The notes beneath the pieces were generated by a model. It was not told the origin of the DNA and did no database searches. It saw only the letters and a program-made list of their open reading frames with translations. This document shows positions 1 to 9,600 of a stretch of DNA of 18,284 bases, in pieces. The stretch's first letter is position 1; every line of letters starts with the position of its first letter. Position numbers and translations under genes: made by a program. The stretch comes from Desemzia sp045528445 (GTDB lineage Bacteria > Bacillota > Bacilli > Lactobacillales > Carnobacteriaceae), in contig NZ_JBGQQU010000039.1 in the NCBI RefSeq assembly GCF_045528445.1, positions 1 through 18,284 on the forward strand, in the 5' to 3' direction.

Positions 1-16
1 CTCATTTCAGTAAAAG

Positions 17-54
17 TGCAAGGTTTTGTTTAACATCCTATAAAAACCCTTGCA
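17..54. repeat. imperfect inverted repeat at left edge
   Basis: Arms TGCAAGGTTTT (17-27) and AAAACCCTTGCA (43-54) pair with one bulged base around a 15-base loop. No T-tract follows on the plus strand, so it is not a clear terminator. It could be a weak hairpin in the trailer of a gene lying left of the window. No reading frame in 1-139 looks like the end of a gene. Confidence 0.35.
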
Positions 55-139
55 TCTATTATATCAATCATTAGTTGTAAAAGGCAGCAGAATAAGCATA
101 GTTTATTATTCAGTAGACATTAATTAAACCGAAAATTTA

Positions 140-191
140 ACACTCCCAAAACTATGAACTGTTTTGTTCAGTAGTGGGAGTGTATTTTTCT
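140..191 (+). terminator. rho-independent terminator
   Basis: ACACTCCCA (140-148) pairs perfectly with TGGGAGTGT (175-183). Inner arms CTATGAAC and GTTCAGTAG extend the stem with one bulge. ATTTTTCT follows at once. The T-tract is on the plus strand, so it ends a plus-strand transcript from a gene outside the window. Confidence 0.75.
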
Positions 192-574
192 ATCTGTCTA
201 TTTAAGTTAAAGTAAGGAGGACTGCTTTTTTGTCAATTATGCTTTTGCCCTAACTTCGCCTCATACTTACGAGGAAAGCCATTACTTTACTTATGAATCT
301 CAAAACCATTGCGGTAAGTCAGGTAACTCTTCCTTTCTTGACTTGTGAGTACCGGAATGTTCCCCCCACAAGTGAGATAAAGACCATTTGTATCGGTATT
401 GATCTGAACTCTACACCTGCGCTGACCTAAAATTTGTCCTCATGCCAACAGAAGCTATAAAGGTTTCCAACAAGTAACCGATACATTAGTTTCAATTTTT
501 ACTAAGTAACTAATTATTTTGCAGAAGGACGATTTATTTATACAAAATGATCTCTTGTAAAGGATTATAGAATA
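192..574. other. 383-base gap, no gene; possible structured RNA or decayed element
   Basis: Neither strand holds a frame that reads like a protein; stops are frequent in all frames. By eye the stretch 230-490 is richer in G and C than the flanks. It has several complementary segments: ACTTGTG with CACAAGT (about 340-372), AAGTCA with TGACTT (about 316-343), and TGTATCGGT (389-397) with ACCGATACA (477-485). GGAAAGCC (about 273-280) could also pair with GGTTTCC (about 462-468), and that pairing would cross the previous one. I could not match it to rnpB, tmRNA, 6S RNA, a T-box or a riboswitch from memory. No clear promoter is visible, so the strand is undecided. It may equally be the non-coding end of a decayed mobile element. 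Confidence 0.3.
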
Positions 575-1567
575 TTATCTAGTGCTTTCGCGTAGAATTA
601 AATCTGTCGATAAGGTTACTTTTTTTGCGACCGTTCTTTCGGTAGTCAACTTGTCTAACCATAGGTCAAAACCGGTTTCGCCTATTAATTCGGTATAGAC
701 TTTTACTGTACTTAAAGTGGGGTAGATGTATTTAGCTACGCTTATATCATTGAACCCTATCAGACTAACTCGTTCTGGAACTGAGATGCCTACTTCTTGT
801 AAAGCCCTCAAACAACCGATTGCCATGGAGTCATTCGAAATGAAAAAGGCATCTGGTAAATCGTCTTTTAAGGTTTCAATGGCTTTTTTCATCAGCTCTT
901 GACCGGATGCGACATTAAAAGAACCTGTGAACACATGGCTTTCCTTGTATATTCCAGCTTGTTTCATGTAATTCTCAAAAATCGTCGTTCGTTTATCAAT
1001 AATCGGTTTAGATCTATCGCCAAAATTTTCTTGTCCAGCGATCAAACCAATATTTTGGTAACCGTTGGTACAAAAGTAATTCATAACAGAATTTACTGCT
1101 TGTTCGAAATCGATGACAACCGAATCTAATTTAAGATGGAGTTGATCAAAATCAACAAAGCAAATATTTTCTGTCCATGAAGTGAGTTTATTTACTTGAG
1201 AATCGCTAAATTTTCCAATTGCTATGATACCTTCGATAGATGAATCCATTTCAAAATCTGTATTTTGAAAAATACGGACAACTTCATAGTTCATCTCTTC
1301 TGCTCTTTTTTCTACACCTAAGCGGATAGACAAGTAATAGAGGTCATCTAGTTCCTCTTTTTCTGTGTACCATTGAACGATGGCTAATTTACCTTGTTTG
1401 TTTGCTTTTTTCTTTTGGTATTTCTTGTATTCCAGCGCTTCAGCAACTTCAAACACTCGCTTTTTTGTTTCATCGCCTACTGATAATGTTTCGTCATAAT
1501 TGAGTACACGAGATACGGTTGCGCTTGAAACGCCTGCTTGTTCGGCAATATCTTTAATTGTTGCCAT
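575..1567 (-). CDS. galR: LacI/GalR-family repressor of galactose genes
   Basis: A 330-residue LacI-family regulator. The N-terminal helix-turn-helix is clear (residues 4-23, IKDIAEQAGVSSATVSRVLN), followed by the hinge and a periplasmic-binding-protein-like sensor domain to the end (typical segment NDSMAIGCLRALQEVGISVP near residue 250). Length is normal for the family. The ATG at 1565-1567 follows a GGTGAG ribosome binding site. It is the last gene of the minus-strand gal operon, 35 bases after galM, so it is probably made from the galK promoter and controls its own synthesis. Family knowledge says such proteins bind short palindromes and release on binding a sugar or sugar phosphate; here the inducer is probably galactose-derived. 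Likely targets are the TTTTACTAAA words in the galK-lacZ gap. Naming it GalR rests on operon context, and it could also control lacZ and bgaC. Confidence 0.85.
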   Translation of the reverse strand: MATIKDIAEQAGVSSATVSRVLNYDETLSVGDETKKRVFEVAEALEYKKYQKKKANKQGKLAIVQWYTEKEELDDLYYLSIRLGVEKRAEEMNYEVVRIFQNTDFEMDSSIEGIIAIGKFSDSQVNKLTSWTENICFVDFDQLHLKLDSVVIDFEQAVNSVMNYFCTNGYQNIGLIAGQENFGDRSKPIIDKRTTIFENYMKQAGIYKESHVFTGSFNVASGQELMKKAIETLKDDLPDAFFISNDSMAIGCLRALQEVGISVPERVSLIGFNDISVAKYIYPTLSTVKVYTELIGETGFDLWLDKLTTERTVAKKVTLSTDLILRESTR

Positions 1568-1602
1568 GTTCTCACCACTTTCTTTTCCATTCCATTTATT
1601 TA

Positions 1603-2652
1603 TTATAGCATTGTATCGAAGCGGTAAGTTGTTTCAGCTTGGAAAATGTCATTTGGTTGAAGTATGATATTTCCGAAATTTTCTTGGTTGATCGCATCCG
1701 GTAATTTTTGAGTTTCCAACGTTATCCCTGCATAATGTTCAATTAATGTTCCTTCTTTTGTATGTTTTCCATCTAATGAGTCCGTAGCATAAATGACAAC
1801 GGCATCTTGATCTGTAAACATCTGTACGCGTCTGCCACTAATTGGGTCATATAAAAGAGCTTCCGGTTTTTGGGACAGGTGCTCAAGAACAAATGGATGA
1901 TCATACCCAGATACTAATTTATTTTGAGGATGTGAACTCTCAAACCCTTTATTTATTTTGTCTGCTGTTGTGAAATCGAACGGTGTTTCATTTACAGGTA
2001 ATAAGTTTCCGGTCGGAATAGAATCCTCTCTAAGTTCAGCGAACAGATTACTCGTTAAGGTTAATTGATGTTGCTTGATTGTGTGTGTTGGATCGCCAGT
2101 CAAATTAAAGTAGACGTGATTAGTCGGATTAAACAAGGTTACTTTATCAGTTGTGGCGTGATAATTGATTTTCCAATCGTTTGATTCCGTCAATGTATAC
2201 GTTACTTGTATTGTTAAGTTGCCAGGATAACCATTTTCATTGTTGAGACTCTTGTATGAGAAAATCAATTGAGCTTCATTTTCAGTGGAATTAGTTTTTA
2301 CTGTCCAAATTTTTGTATCCAAACTATTTTCTCCGCCATGCAAATGATTGCCTTTTTCATTTGTTTCGAGTTGGTAGTTTTTTCCTTCCAATGTAAACTT
2401 ACCTTTATCAATCCTTCCGGCAACTCTTCCAACTGTTGCACCGTAAAAAGGACGATGAGATACGTATTCATCTACCATATCATAGCCGAGTACAATATTC
2501 TGTGAAAGTCCATTTTTATCGGGTACTCGAATAGCGGTTACTGCCGCACCATAAGTCATAGCGGATAAGGAGATACCTTGACGATTCGTCAAAGTATATT
2601 CCTGAATTATCTGTCCTGACAGTTCTCCAAAATATTTAATTGAAATTTTCAA
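1603..2652 (-). CDS. galM: aldose 1-epimerase (galactose mutarotase)
   Basis: A cytoplasmic mutarotase of 349 residues that interconverts beta- and alpha-galactose, so galactose freed by the retaining beta-galactosidases becomes usable by GalK. Family landmarks are all present: GRVAGRI (75-81), HLHGG (103-107), NPTNHVYFNL (175-184) with the catalytic histidine H179, GYDHPF (249-254) with a substrate-binding Asp, and GITLETQKLPDA (309-320) with the catalytic base E313. The start is a TTG at 2650-2652, chosen because an AAGGAGG site lies eight bases upstream inside the end of galT. The gene therefore overlaps galT by 17 bases, which suggests coupled translation. It is the fourth gene of the galK-E-T-M-R operon. 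Confidence 0.93.
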   Translation of the reverse strand: MKISIKYFGELSGQIIQEYTLTNRQGISLSAMTYGAAVTAIRVPDKNGLSQNIVLGYDMVDEYVSHRPFYGATVGRVAGRIDKGKFTLEGKNYQLETNEKGNHLHGGENSLDTKIWTVKTNSTENEAQLIFSYKSLNNENGYPGNLTIQVTYTLTESNDWKINYHATTDKVTLFNPTNHVYFNLTGDPTHTIKQHQLTLTSNLFAELREDSIPTGNLLPVNETPFDFTTADKINKGFESSHPQNKLVSGYDHPFVLEHLSQKPEALLYDPISGRRVQMFTDQDAVVIYATDSLDGKHTKEGTLIEHYAGITLETQKLPDAINQENFGNIILQPNDIFQAETTYRFDTML

Positions 2653-4156
2653 TCCTTTCTCCTCCTTTTGAATGAGTAAAACTATTTATAAATCGTTTGA
2701 AAGAAGCTTTTCCTTCAATAGTTTGTTTATATACCCCAGCGTCTTCTAGTACTCTCAGAAAAACAGATCCAACGGCATCTTCAATGATTGTTCCAACCGT
2801 TTCTTTTGTAATTTTTTTTGTTCTTTTTAATTCATCTGCCCATTCTTGATGAGCAGTATCTAGTTGATGAGGTTCATCTAGTAAGTACTGTTCAACCTCA
2901 GTAAGTTCTTTTTTTAGTCTTGGTGGCAAGATAGCTAAGCCCATTACTTCTATAAGACCAATGTTTTCCTTTTTTATGTGCTGAACATCCTGATGAGGGT
3001 GGAAAATCCCGTCAGGGTACTGTTGCGTGGTACGATTATTGCGTAATACTAGGTCTAATTCATACTTACCCTTTTTATACCGAGCAATAGGTGTAATCGT
3101 GTTGTGAAGTTCTCCATTTGTTTCAGCAAAAATAGCTGCTGATTCATCTGAATAGAGACGCCACTGATCTAAAATAAGAGTTGCTGCTTCAACTAACTTA
3201 TTTTGATCAGAACTTCTTAGACGGATGACGGACATTGGCCACTTGACAAGACCGGCTTCTATAGAAGGATAATCTGTTAACGTAAAGGGAAAATCTATAG
3301 ATGCTTCTGCCATAGCAAAAGTGTGTCGGCCTCCTTGGTAATGGTCATGAGACAGGATTGAACCTCCTACTATTGGCAAATCAGCATTAGATCCAACAAA
3401 ATAATGCGGAAATTGTTCAACTATACTCAAAAGTTTCGTGAAAGTAGCTTTTTCTAACTTCATAGGTTTATGCTCTTGTGATAAAAAAATACAATGCTCT
3501 TCATAATAAGCGTAAGGGGAATACTGTAGACCCCAGTTCTCATTAGTTAAAGGTAAACGGATGATGCGATGGTTACTTCTGGCAGGATGATTTAGATGTC
3601 CTTCGTAACCTTCATTTTCCATACATAAAAGACAAGTAGGGTATCCAAAGGAGGCAGGAGCTGTTTTAGCTAAAGCAATCTGCTTAGGATCTTTTTCTGG
3701 CTTAGATAAATTGATCGTGATCTCTAAATCACCAAAAACAGTAGATTTGATAAATTTGATATTCTTCTCAATTGCCCTTGTCTTAATGTAATCATTCTCT
3801 TGACTAAGATGGTAAAAATAAGTCGTAGCAGCTATAGGACTTTCTTGATAAAGCTCCCAAAATTTTCGATTTATCTCAGAGGGTAGGGGAGTGATAAGAT
3901 TCATTATCTTTGCTGATAGAATATCTCTTTCAGCTTCATTATTTCCAATTGTTTTTTCTTGAACAGCGTAATCGACTAAAGAGTCCATTGTTTCTAAACG
4001 ATTTGGTAATGGCATAGAAGCTTTTATTTCTGAATCTAAAGCTTGTTTTCCGATCAAGGCGAGCAATTGATTTTGTTTAAGAAGAACATCTAACGGATGA
4101 ATTTCTTGATTTTGATAACCTATTTGAATGAAATCGATTACTGACTGATCGATCAT
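2636..4156 (-). CDS. galT: UDP-glucose--hexose-1-phosphate uridylyltransferase, Firmicute type
   Basis: Transfers UMP from UDP-glucose to galactose-1-phosphate, giving UDP-galactose and glucose-1-phosphate. The protein is about 506 residues, the long form seen in Firmicutes rather than the roughly 350-residue E. coli form. Visible landmarks, numbered from the upstream ATG, are a Cys-rich turn CLLCMENEGYEGH (177-189), PARSNHRIIRLP (193-204) and the histidine motif GGSILSHDHYQGGRH (266-280). Two ATGs lie six bases apart, at 4162 and 4156. I chose 4156 because the AAGGA site (4166-4170) is only three bases from the first ATG but nine from the second. It starts just after galE ends at 4172 and overlaps galM by 17 bases. 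Intact, with no oddity apart from the start choice. Confidence 0.93.
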   Translation of the reverse strand: MIDQSVIDFIQIGYQNQEIHPLDVLLKQNQLLALIGKQALDSEIKASMPLPNRLETMDSLVDYAVQEKTIGNNEAERDILSAKIMNLITPLPSEINRKFWELYQESPIAATTYFYHLSQENDYIKTRAIEKNIKFIKSTVFGDLEITINLSKPEKDPKQIALAKTAPASFGYPTCLLCMENEGYEGHLNHPARSNHRIIRLPLTNENWGLQYSPYAYYEEHCIFLSQEHKPMKLEKATFTKLLSIVEQFPHYFVGSNADLPIVGGSILSHDHYQGGRHTFAMAEASIDFPFTLTDYPSIEAGLVKWPMSVIRLRSSDQNKLVEAATLILDQWRLYSDESAAIFAETNGELHNTITPIARYKKGKYELDLVLRNNRTTQQYPDGIFHPHQDVQHIKKENIGLIEVMGLAILPPRLKKELTEVEQYLLDEPHQLDTAHQEWADELKRTKKITKETVGTIIEDAVGSVFLRVLEDAGVYKQTIEGKASFKRFINSFTHSKGGERIENFN

Positions 4157-4171
4157 ATACATTCATCCTTT

Positions 4172-5170
4172 CTAATTTTGTTTGTCTGTATATCCATGAG
4201 GAGAGTTTTTATGCCAATTCCAAGCTGATGCTATGATATCATTTATGTCCATATATTGAGGCTTCCAGCCTAAAATAGTTTTTGCTTTTTCACTTGAAGC
4301 AATCAATGTGCTAGGGTCTCCAGCTCGACGCGCAGCTACTTTTGCAGGAATCGCTCTTCCAGTAACTTCACGTGCTGTGTTTAGTATTTCTTTTACCGAA
4401 AAACCGGTATTGCTGCCTAAATTAAATATATTACTTTGTTTTTCTGACTTTAAATATTCCAACGCTAGAATATGAGCTTCTACTAAATCGACGACATGAA
4501 CGTAATCGCGGATACAAGTACCGTCTGGTGTAGCATAATCGTCTCCGAAAATGGTTAATTCATTTCTTTGTCCTAAAGCCGTTTGTAAAATAAGAGGAAC
4601 TAAATGTGACTCAGGTGAATGATCTTCACCGATGCTGCCATCTAATTTTGCTCCAGCTACATTAAAATACCGTAAAGCAACAAATTTCATATCGTAAGCT
4701 TTGTCACACCATTTCAATATCTTTTCCATCATCAACTTCGTTTCTCCATATGGACTTTCAGGATTTGTATCTGCAGTTTCCTTAATTGGGACCTCTTTTG
4801 GCTCACCGTAAGTAGCAGCTGAAGAAGAGAAGACAATTGAGTTAACAGCGAATTTCTGCATGGTTTCTAAAGTTACTTGAGTACCATAAACATTATTATT
4901 AAAGTATTGTAGAGGTTGCTGCATTGATTCTCCTACTAAAGAATTCGCTGCAAAGTGAATAACTCCTTCAATCGATTCTTTTTCAAAAATAGATTCCATA
5001 AAGGATTTGTCACGAATGTCTCCTTGGTAAAATCGGGCTTTCTTATGAATCGCATCTCGATGTCCAGTTTGTAAATTGTCGACTACTGCTACGTCATACT
5101 GTTGTTCAATTAATTGATCAACGGCATGAGAACCGATATAGCCAGCTCCTCCTAATACTAAGACTGTCAT
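4172..5170 (-). CDS. galE: UDP-glucose 4-epimerase
   Basis: Interconverts UDP-galactose and UDP-glucose with bound NAD, which regenerates the co-substrate for GalT. At 332 residues it is a standard short-chain dehydrogenase-like epimerase. It shows the Rossmann motif GGAGYIG (7-13), the catalytic serine region SSSAATYG (115-122), the Tyr-Lys pair YGETK (Y141, K145) and the RYFNVAGA segment. The ATG at 5168-5170 overlaps the TGA of galK by four bases (ATGA) and has GGAGG seven bases upstream, so translation is probably coupled to galK. The gene is complete and sits second in the operon. The same activity also supplies UDP-galactose for cell-surface polysaccharides when galactose is absent. Confidence 0.95.
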   Translation of the reverse strand: MTVLVLGGAGYIGSHAVDQLIEQQYDVAVVDNLQTGHRDAIHKKARFYQGDIRDKSFMESIFEKESIEGVIHFAANSLVGESMQQPLQYFNNNVYGTQVTLETMQKFAVNSIVFSSSAATYGEPKEVPIKETADTNPESPYGETKLMMEKILKWCDKAYDMKFVALRYFNVAGAKLDGSIGEDHSPESHLVPLILQTALGQRNELTIFGDDYATPDGTCIRDYVHVVDLVEAHILALEYLKSEKQSNIFNLGSNTGFSVKEILNTAREVTGRAIPAKVAARRAGDPSTLIASSEKAKTILGWKPQYMDINDIIASAWNWHKNSPHGYTDKQN

Positions 5171-6345
5171 ACTGATTCCTCCTCAAGTAATTTAGGACCA
5201 TCACTAATTTGAGCGATATAAAACTCGCCAGGGTAGCCAATTTGATCTAGATATTGTTTTCCAACTTGGTCAATAAAATCATCTATCTTATCATTTTCAA
5301 CGATTGCGATGGCACATCCGCCAAATCCTGCACCCGTCATTCGTGCACCTAAAACCCCAGGTTGATCCCAGGCAGCTTGGACTATTGCGTCCAATTCTGG
5401 TCCAGTCACTTCATAATCATCTCTCAAAGAAATATGTGATTCGTTCATTAATTGCCCAAACTCTTTCAGATTTCCAGCCTTTAAAGCTACGGCTGCCTTA
5501 AGTGTCCTTTGGTTCTCAGTTACGGCATGTCGTGCTCTTTTTAGAATGGTTTCATTTGAAAGAATAGATTGATGATCAACAAATGTTTCTTCATCCAACG
5601 CTCCTAATGAAGAAACAGTAAGAACTTTTTGCAATTCTGCTAGTGCTTGATCGCATTCACTGCGTCGTTCATTGTATTTTGAATCAGCTAATTCACGCCT
5701 TTTTTTAGTGTTCATGATAACAATTGAATGATTTTCTAATACTACTGGAATCAATTCATAGTCTAAAGTGTTGCAGTTTAGTAGAATAGCTGTGTCTTTC
5801 TCACCTTTACCTACTGCAAATTGATCCATAAGACCTGAATTGACCCCAATAAACTCATTTTCCACTCGTTGCCCAGTTTTAATCAACTCTAATCGATCAA
5901 TATCTAAATCAAATAGCGTTTGTACTATAAATCCTGTCAGTAATTCAATCGAAGCAGAAGAGGAAAGACCAGCTCCGTTTGGAATATTGCCGTAATAAAG
6001 GATGTCCAATCCTTGATTGATCGCATAACCTGACTCTTTTAAGAATTTAATCATTCCTTTAGGATAATTTGTCCATTTATCTGCTGGATTGTATTCTAAG
6101 TTTCCTAAATCAATCGTGATCACACCTAATTCAGCAAAGTTTTCAGAATAAAAGTTGATGATCTGATCTTCTCTTTTTGCTGCTAAACCGTATGTCCCTA
6201 AAGTAATTGCGCAAGGGAAAACATTCCCACCATTGTAATCAGTGTGCTCTCCTATTAAATTGATTCTCCCTGGAGAGAAAAACGCTTTCATATCCGTTCG
6301 TTTGAAAAGCTCGGTAAATTTTTTTTTTATCCCAATTAATTTCAT
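5167..6345 (-). CDS. galK: galactokinase
   Basis: Phosphorylates alpha-galactose with ATP to galactose-1-phosphate, the committing step of the Leloir pathway. The 392-residue GHMP kinase has all three family motifs: the galactokinase signature GRINLIGEHTDYNGG (26-40), the ATP loop PNGAGLSSSAS (122-132) and MTGAGFGGC (336-344). The catalytic Asp is D174 in GLMDQF. The ATG at 6343-6345 follows GGGAGGAT by seven bases. It is the first gene of the operon and reads away from lacZ, so its promoter lies in the shared 6346-6661 gap. A run of nine to ten A residues near codons 6-9 is a slippage-prone stretch but the frame is intact. Confidence 0.96.
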   Translation of the reverse strand: MKLIGIKKKFTELFKRTDMKAFFSPGRINLIGEHTDYNGGNVFPCAITLGTYGLAAKREDQIINFYSENFAELGVITIDLGNLEYNPADKWTNYPKGMIKFLKESGYAINQGLDILYYGNIPNGAGLSSSASIELLTGFIVQTLFDLDIDRLELIKTGQRVENEFIGVNSGLMDQFAVGKGEKDTAILLNCNTLDYELIPVVLENHSIVIMNTKKRRELADSKYNERRSECDQALAELQKVLTVSSLGALDEETFVDHQSILSNETILKRARHAVTENQRTLKAAVALKAGNLKEFGQLMNESHISLRDDYEVTGPELDAIVQAAWDQPGVLGARMTGAGFGGCAIAIVENDKIDDFIDQVGKQYLDQIGYPGEFYIAQISDGPKLLEEESV

Positions 6346-6380
6346 TATTAATATCCTCCCTATTAGTCAATCTCGGTTGT

Positions 6381-6409
6381 ATTTTATAATTGTTAATAAA
6401 ACAAATCAA
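6381..6409 (-). promoter_or_regulatory. predicted galK promoter
   Basis: Read on the minus strand, TTGATT (6404-6409) and TAAAAT (6381-6386) are separated by 17 bases, close to the sigma-A consensus. It lies 36 bases before the galK start. An operator-like word abuts the -35 box on its upstream side. Confidence 0.55.
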
Positions 6410-6415
6410 GTAAAA

Positions 6416-6425
6416 TTTAGTAAAA
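6416..6425. promoter_or_regulatory. operator-like word next to galK promoter
   Basis: TTTAGTAAAA is the exact reverse complement of TTTTACTAAA at 6610-6619 on the lacZ side, and TTTAGCAAAA at 6635-6644 differs by one base. A tandem AGTAAAA also occurs at 6409-6415. Repetition near both divergent promoters suggests binding of one LacI-family regulator, probably GalR. The protein-site link is an inference. Confidence 0.4.
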
Positions 6426-6545
6426 GAATTTGAATGTTGGTATTTTAAATGTTTTTTTTGAATTATTAATTAGAATATGTGATTGAAATAAGCACGACAC
6501 TATCAATTTTTGAGGTGTTTCAGGTTGAATAATAGTTTAAAAAAA

Positions 6546-6559
6546 TGACAGCGCTTTAT
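6546..6559. promoter_or_regulatory. cre-like site (CcpA) in the gal-lac gap
   Basis: TGACAGCGCTTTAT matches the catabolite-responsive element pattern TGWAANCGNTNWCA at 11 of 14 positions, with an intact GCGCTTT core. It lies just upstream of the predicted lacZ -35 box. Repression of lacZ, and perhaps of galK, by CcpA is inferred. Confidence 0.5.
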
Positions 6560-6566
6560 TTAATGG

Positions 6567-6595
6567 TTGACTATTAAATAAAATAATATTAAACT
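6567..6595 (+). promoter_or_regulatory. predicted lacZ promoter
   Basis: TTGACT (6567-6572), a 17-base spacer, and TAAACT (6590-6595). Transcription would begin near 6602, inside the dyad at 6600-6618, giving a leader of about 70 bases. Confidence 0.5.
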
Positions 6596-6599
6596 AACA

Positions 6600-6618
6600 T
6601 TAGTAATTGTTTTACTAA
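6600..6618. promoter_or_regulatory. dyad operator candidate at lacZ start of transcription
   Basis: TTAGTAATTGTTTTACTAA has perfect seven-base arms (TTAGTAA and TTACTAA) around a five-base centre. It overlaps the expected lacZ transcription start, where a bound repressor would block initiation. It contains most of the TTTTACTAAA word also found beside the galK promoter. Confidence 0.5.
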
Positions 6619-6673
6619 AATATAAAATATTTCGTTTAGCAAAAAATAAATTTAATTAAGAATGGAGGATACT

Positions 6674-9600
6674 ATGAATTACGCGCAAGATTATCAAAAT
6701 CAAGAAATACTTCACAGAAATAGATCGTTATCGCACTCCTATTTTATGACTTATAAAAATGAGGTTGAAGCACTAACATATGAAAGGAAAATGGCACAGG
6801 GTTTTCAATTATTAAATGGAAATTGGAAATTTTTGTATGCTAGTTCTCCTGATGAATTTACTGAAGAATTTTATAAAGAAGATTATGATGCTTCAAATTG
6901 GAAGGAATTATCTGTACCTTCACATTGGGAGTTAAATGGTTATGGTAATCCACATTACACTAATGTTCAATATCCTTTTCCTGTGGAACCTCCGTACATT
7001 CCAACTGAAAACCCTACAGGACATTACCGTAGAGATTTTTATTTAGCACCTTCACAAGTAGTTGATAAGACGCACTTACGTTTTGAAGGAGTAGATAGTT
7101 CGTTTCATATTTGGATTAATGGATTTTTTGTAGGCTATAGTACTGGCAGTAGAGAAGCCTCAGAATTTGATATTACTCAATATATCAAAGAAGGTAAAAA
7201 CTCAATATCAGTAAAAGTGTATAAATGGTCTGCAACAAGTTACTTAGAAGACCAAGATATGTGGTGGTTAAGTGGTATTTTTAGAGACGTATATATCTAT
7301 ACAAAACCAGATATTCATGTTCAAGATTTATTTGTAAAAACTATATTAGATAGTGAATATACAGATGCGATGTTAGACATCGAAATAAAAATAGAAGGTA
7401 AATATATTAATGTACCCGATTACAAAATAGAATATAAACTATTAGATGAAAATTTTAATGAAATAATACGAGATTCTGTAGCTATTAAAGATAATAATAT
7501 AAAAATAACCAATAAAGTAATAAATCCGGAAAAATGGTCTGCAGAATCACCTTACCTTTATCATTTACTTATTACTTTAAAAGAGAAAGATCAAGTTATT
7601 GAAGTAATCCCACAAAAAATTGGTTTTAGAAGCGTTGAATTAAAAAGTGGATTAATCTTAATAAATGGAAAAGATATAATGTTCAAAGGCGTGAACAGAC
7701 ATGAAACTCATCCTGACTATGGTAGAGCTATTTCGTTAGATTGGATGGAAGAAGATATAAAATTAATGAAAAAAAACAATATCAATGCAGTGAGAACGTC
7801 ACATTATCCTGATGATCCAAGATTCTACTCACTTTGTGATGAATATGGACTTTATGTAATTGATGAAGCAGATATTGAAACACATGGGTTCGATTTGATT
7901 CAAGAATGGAGCAGACTGAGTGACGATTCTGATTGGGAAGATGCTTATGTTGATAGAATGGTTAGAATGGTGGAAAGGGACAAAAACCATCCTTCAGTTA
8001 TCATATGGTCTTTAGGTAATGAATCAGGTTTTGGGAAAAATCATTTTGCTATGTCAAATTGGGCTAAACAAAGAGACGATACACGGCTTATTCATTATGA
8101 GGGTGAAACAAGAGATATTTTAGAACGAACAAACAATGATCCAAATGAAGAAAATAAAGCTGCGGACATGTTTTCAACAATGTACAGTTCAGTTGAATTA
8201 ATGGAAGATCTAGGGAAAAGGGATGACTTAAAACAGCCTCATATTTTATGTGAATTTGGTCATGCAATGGGAAATGGACCTGGGGGATTTAAAGACTATT
8301 TTGATGTCTTTTACAAATACAAGCGTCTTCAGGGCGGCTTTGTTTGGGAATGGATGGACCATGGAATTCGCACATACACTGATGAAGGTGAGGAATATTT
8401 TGGATACGGAGGAGACTTTGGTGATACACCGCATGATTCTAATTTTGTAATTGACGGAATGGTCATGCCTGATAGAACCCCCTCGCCGGCGTTAATAGAA
8501 TACAAAAAAGTCATTGAGCCAATTGTGGTTACTGAATTCAAGGCTAAAGAAAAAATCGTTAAAATTGAAAATCGATATGACTTTATCGATTTAGAACATA
8601 TATCTGCAATATGGGAATTGAATATAGATGATCGTATTATTGAAAGCGGTTCTTTAGATGTAGCTCATATACAGGCAAGTAAAACTGAGGTTCTTCCGAT
8701 TCCTATAACTTTAGAAAATAAAGAGATTAATTATTCTGAAGCTATATTAAACATAAAATTTTTACAAAAATACGATACCAAGTGGGCTTCAGCTGGACAT
8801 GAAATTGCTTGGGAACAATTTGTAATGCCTGCTAAAGAAACAAGTCCGTTTAAAATAAATAATAATGATTGTATAGAGTTAGATATAGTTGAGAAAAACA
8901 ACAAATTAGAAGTCCATGGAAATAATTTTGATATTACTTTCAATACGCTTTCTGGGGATATCAATTCTTGGAAAGTGAATGGAATAAATATATTAGAAAG
9001 AAGTCCCGAATTAAATTTTTGGCGAGCTTTAACAGATAATGACAAGTTAGGTATTGCAGAATTCGAAGCAGAATCAGTAGCGGTTGATTGGCGAACAAAT
9101 GGACTGGACCAAATGCAAAGAAGAATCAAATCTTTTATGTATGAAGAAAGAGAACATGAAATCCATATCAAAGTAGAGTCAAAATACGCCCCACCTGTTT
9201 TGACATGGGGATTTGAGACGTCAGTTGAATATATCATACTTTCTACTGGAATAGTCAGTGTCAATATAAAAGGAAAAAAAGTTGGGAAAGGAGCTAGAAA
9301 TTTACCTAAAATAGGATTACAAATGCAGATAGATAAGTCTCTCTACAACATTACTTGGTATGGGAGAGGTCCAGGAGAATCATATTCAGATACTAAATTA
9401 GCTAATCGATTTGGTGTTTGGACTACTACTGTTGATAAACTATTTACAAACTATGTAGTCCCACAAGAAAATGGAAATAGAACTGATGTCAAATGGATGT
9501 CAATAAACAAAGATGATGGACTAGGACTCTTTGTAAAAGGAGCAGATTTTAATTTTAGTGCTCGTGAATATACGACTGATAACTTAGACAGTGCTAATCA

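Noticed and set aside
192..500. rnpB, tmRNA or 6S RNA
   Set aside because: A GAGGAAAG-like piece near 270 recalls RNase P RNA, but the other conserved elements of rnpB are missing, and there is no tmRNA-like TTCGA arm with a CCA-type end.
192..500. Decayed transposase on the minus strand
   Set aside because: A few stop-free stretches read plausibly, such as one ending near LPDLPQWF, but they need several frame changes and contain stops. They match no transposase motif I know.
6662..6673. ATG at 6662 as the lacZ start
   Set aside because: The only good ribosome binding site (GGAGG, 6664-6668) lies inside this extension, so the ATG at 6674 fits better.
8731..9264. Open frame of 177 codons on the minus strand inside lacZ
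   Set aside because: It lies wholly within the GH2 gene, whose domains are intact. It has no ribosome binding site and its product has no recognisable features.
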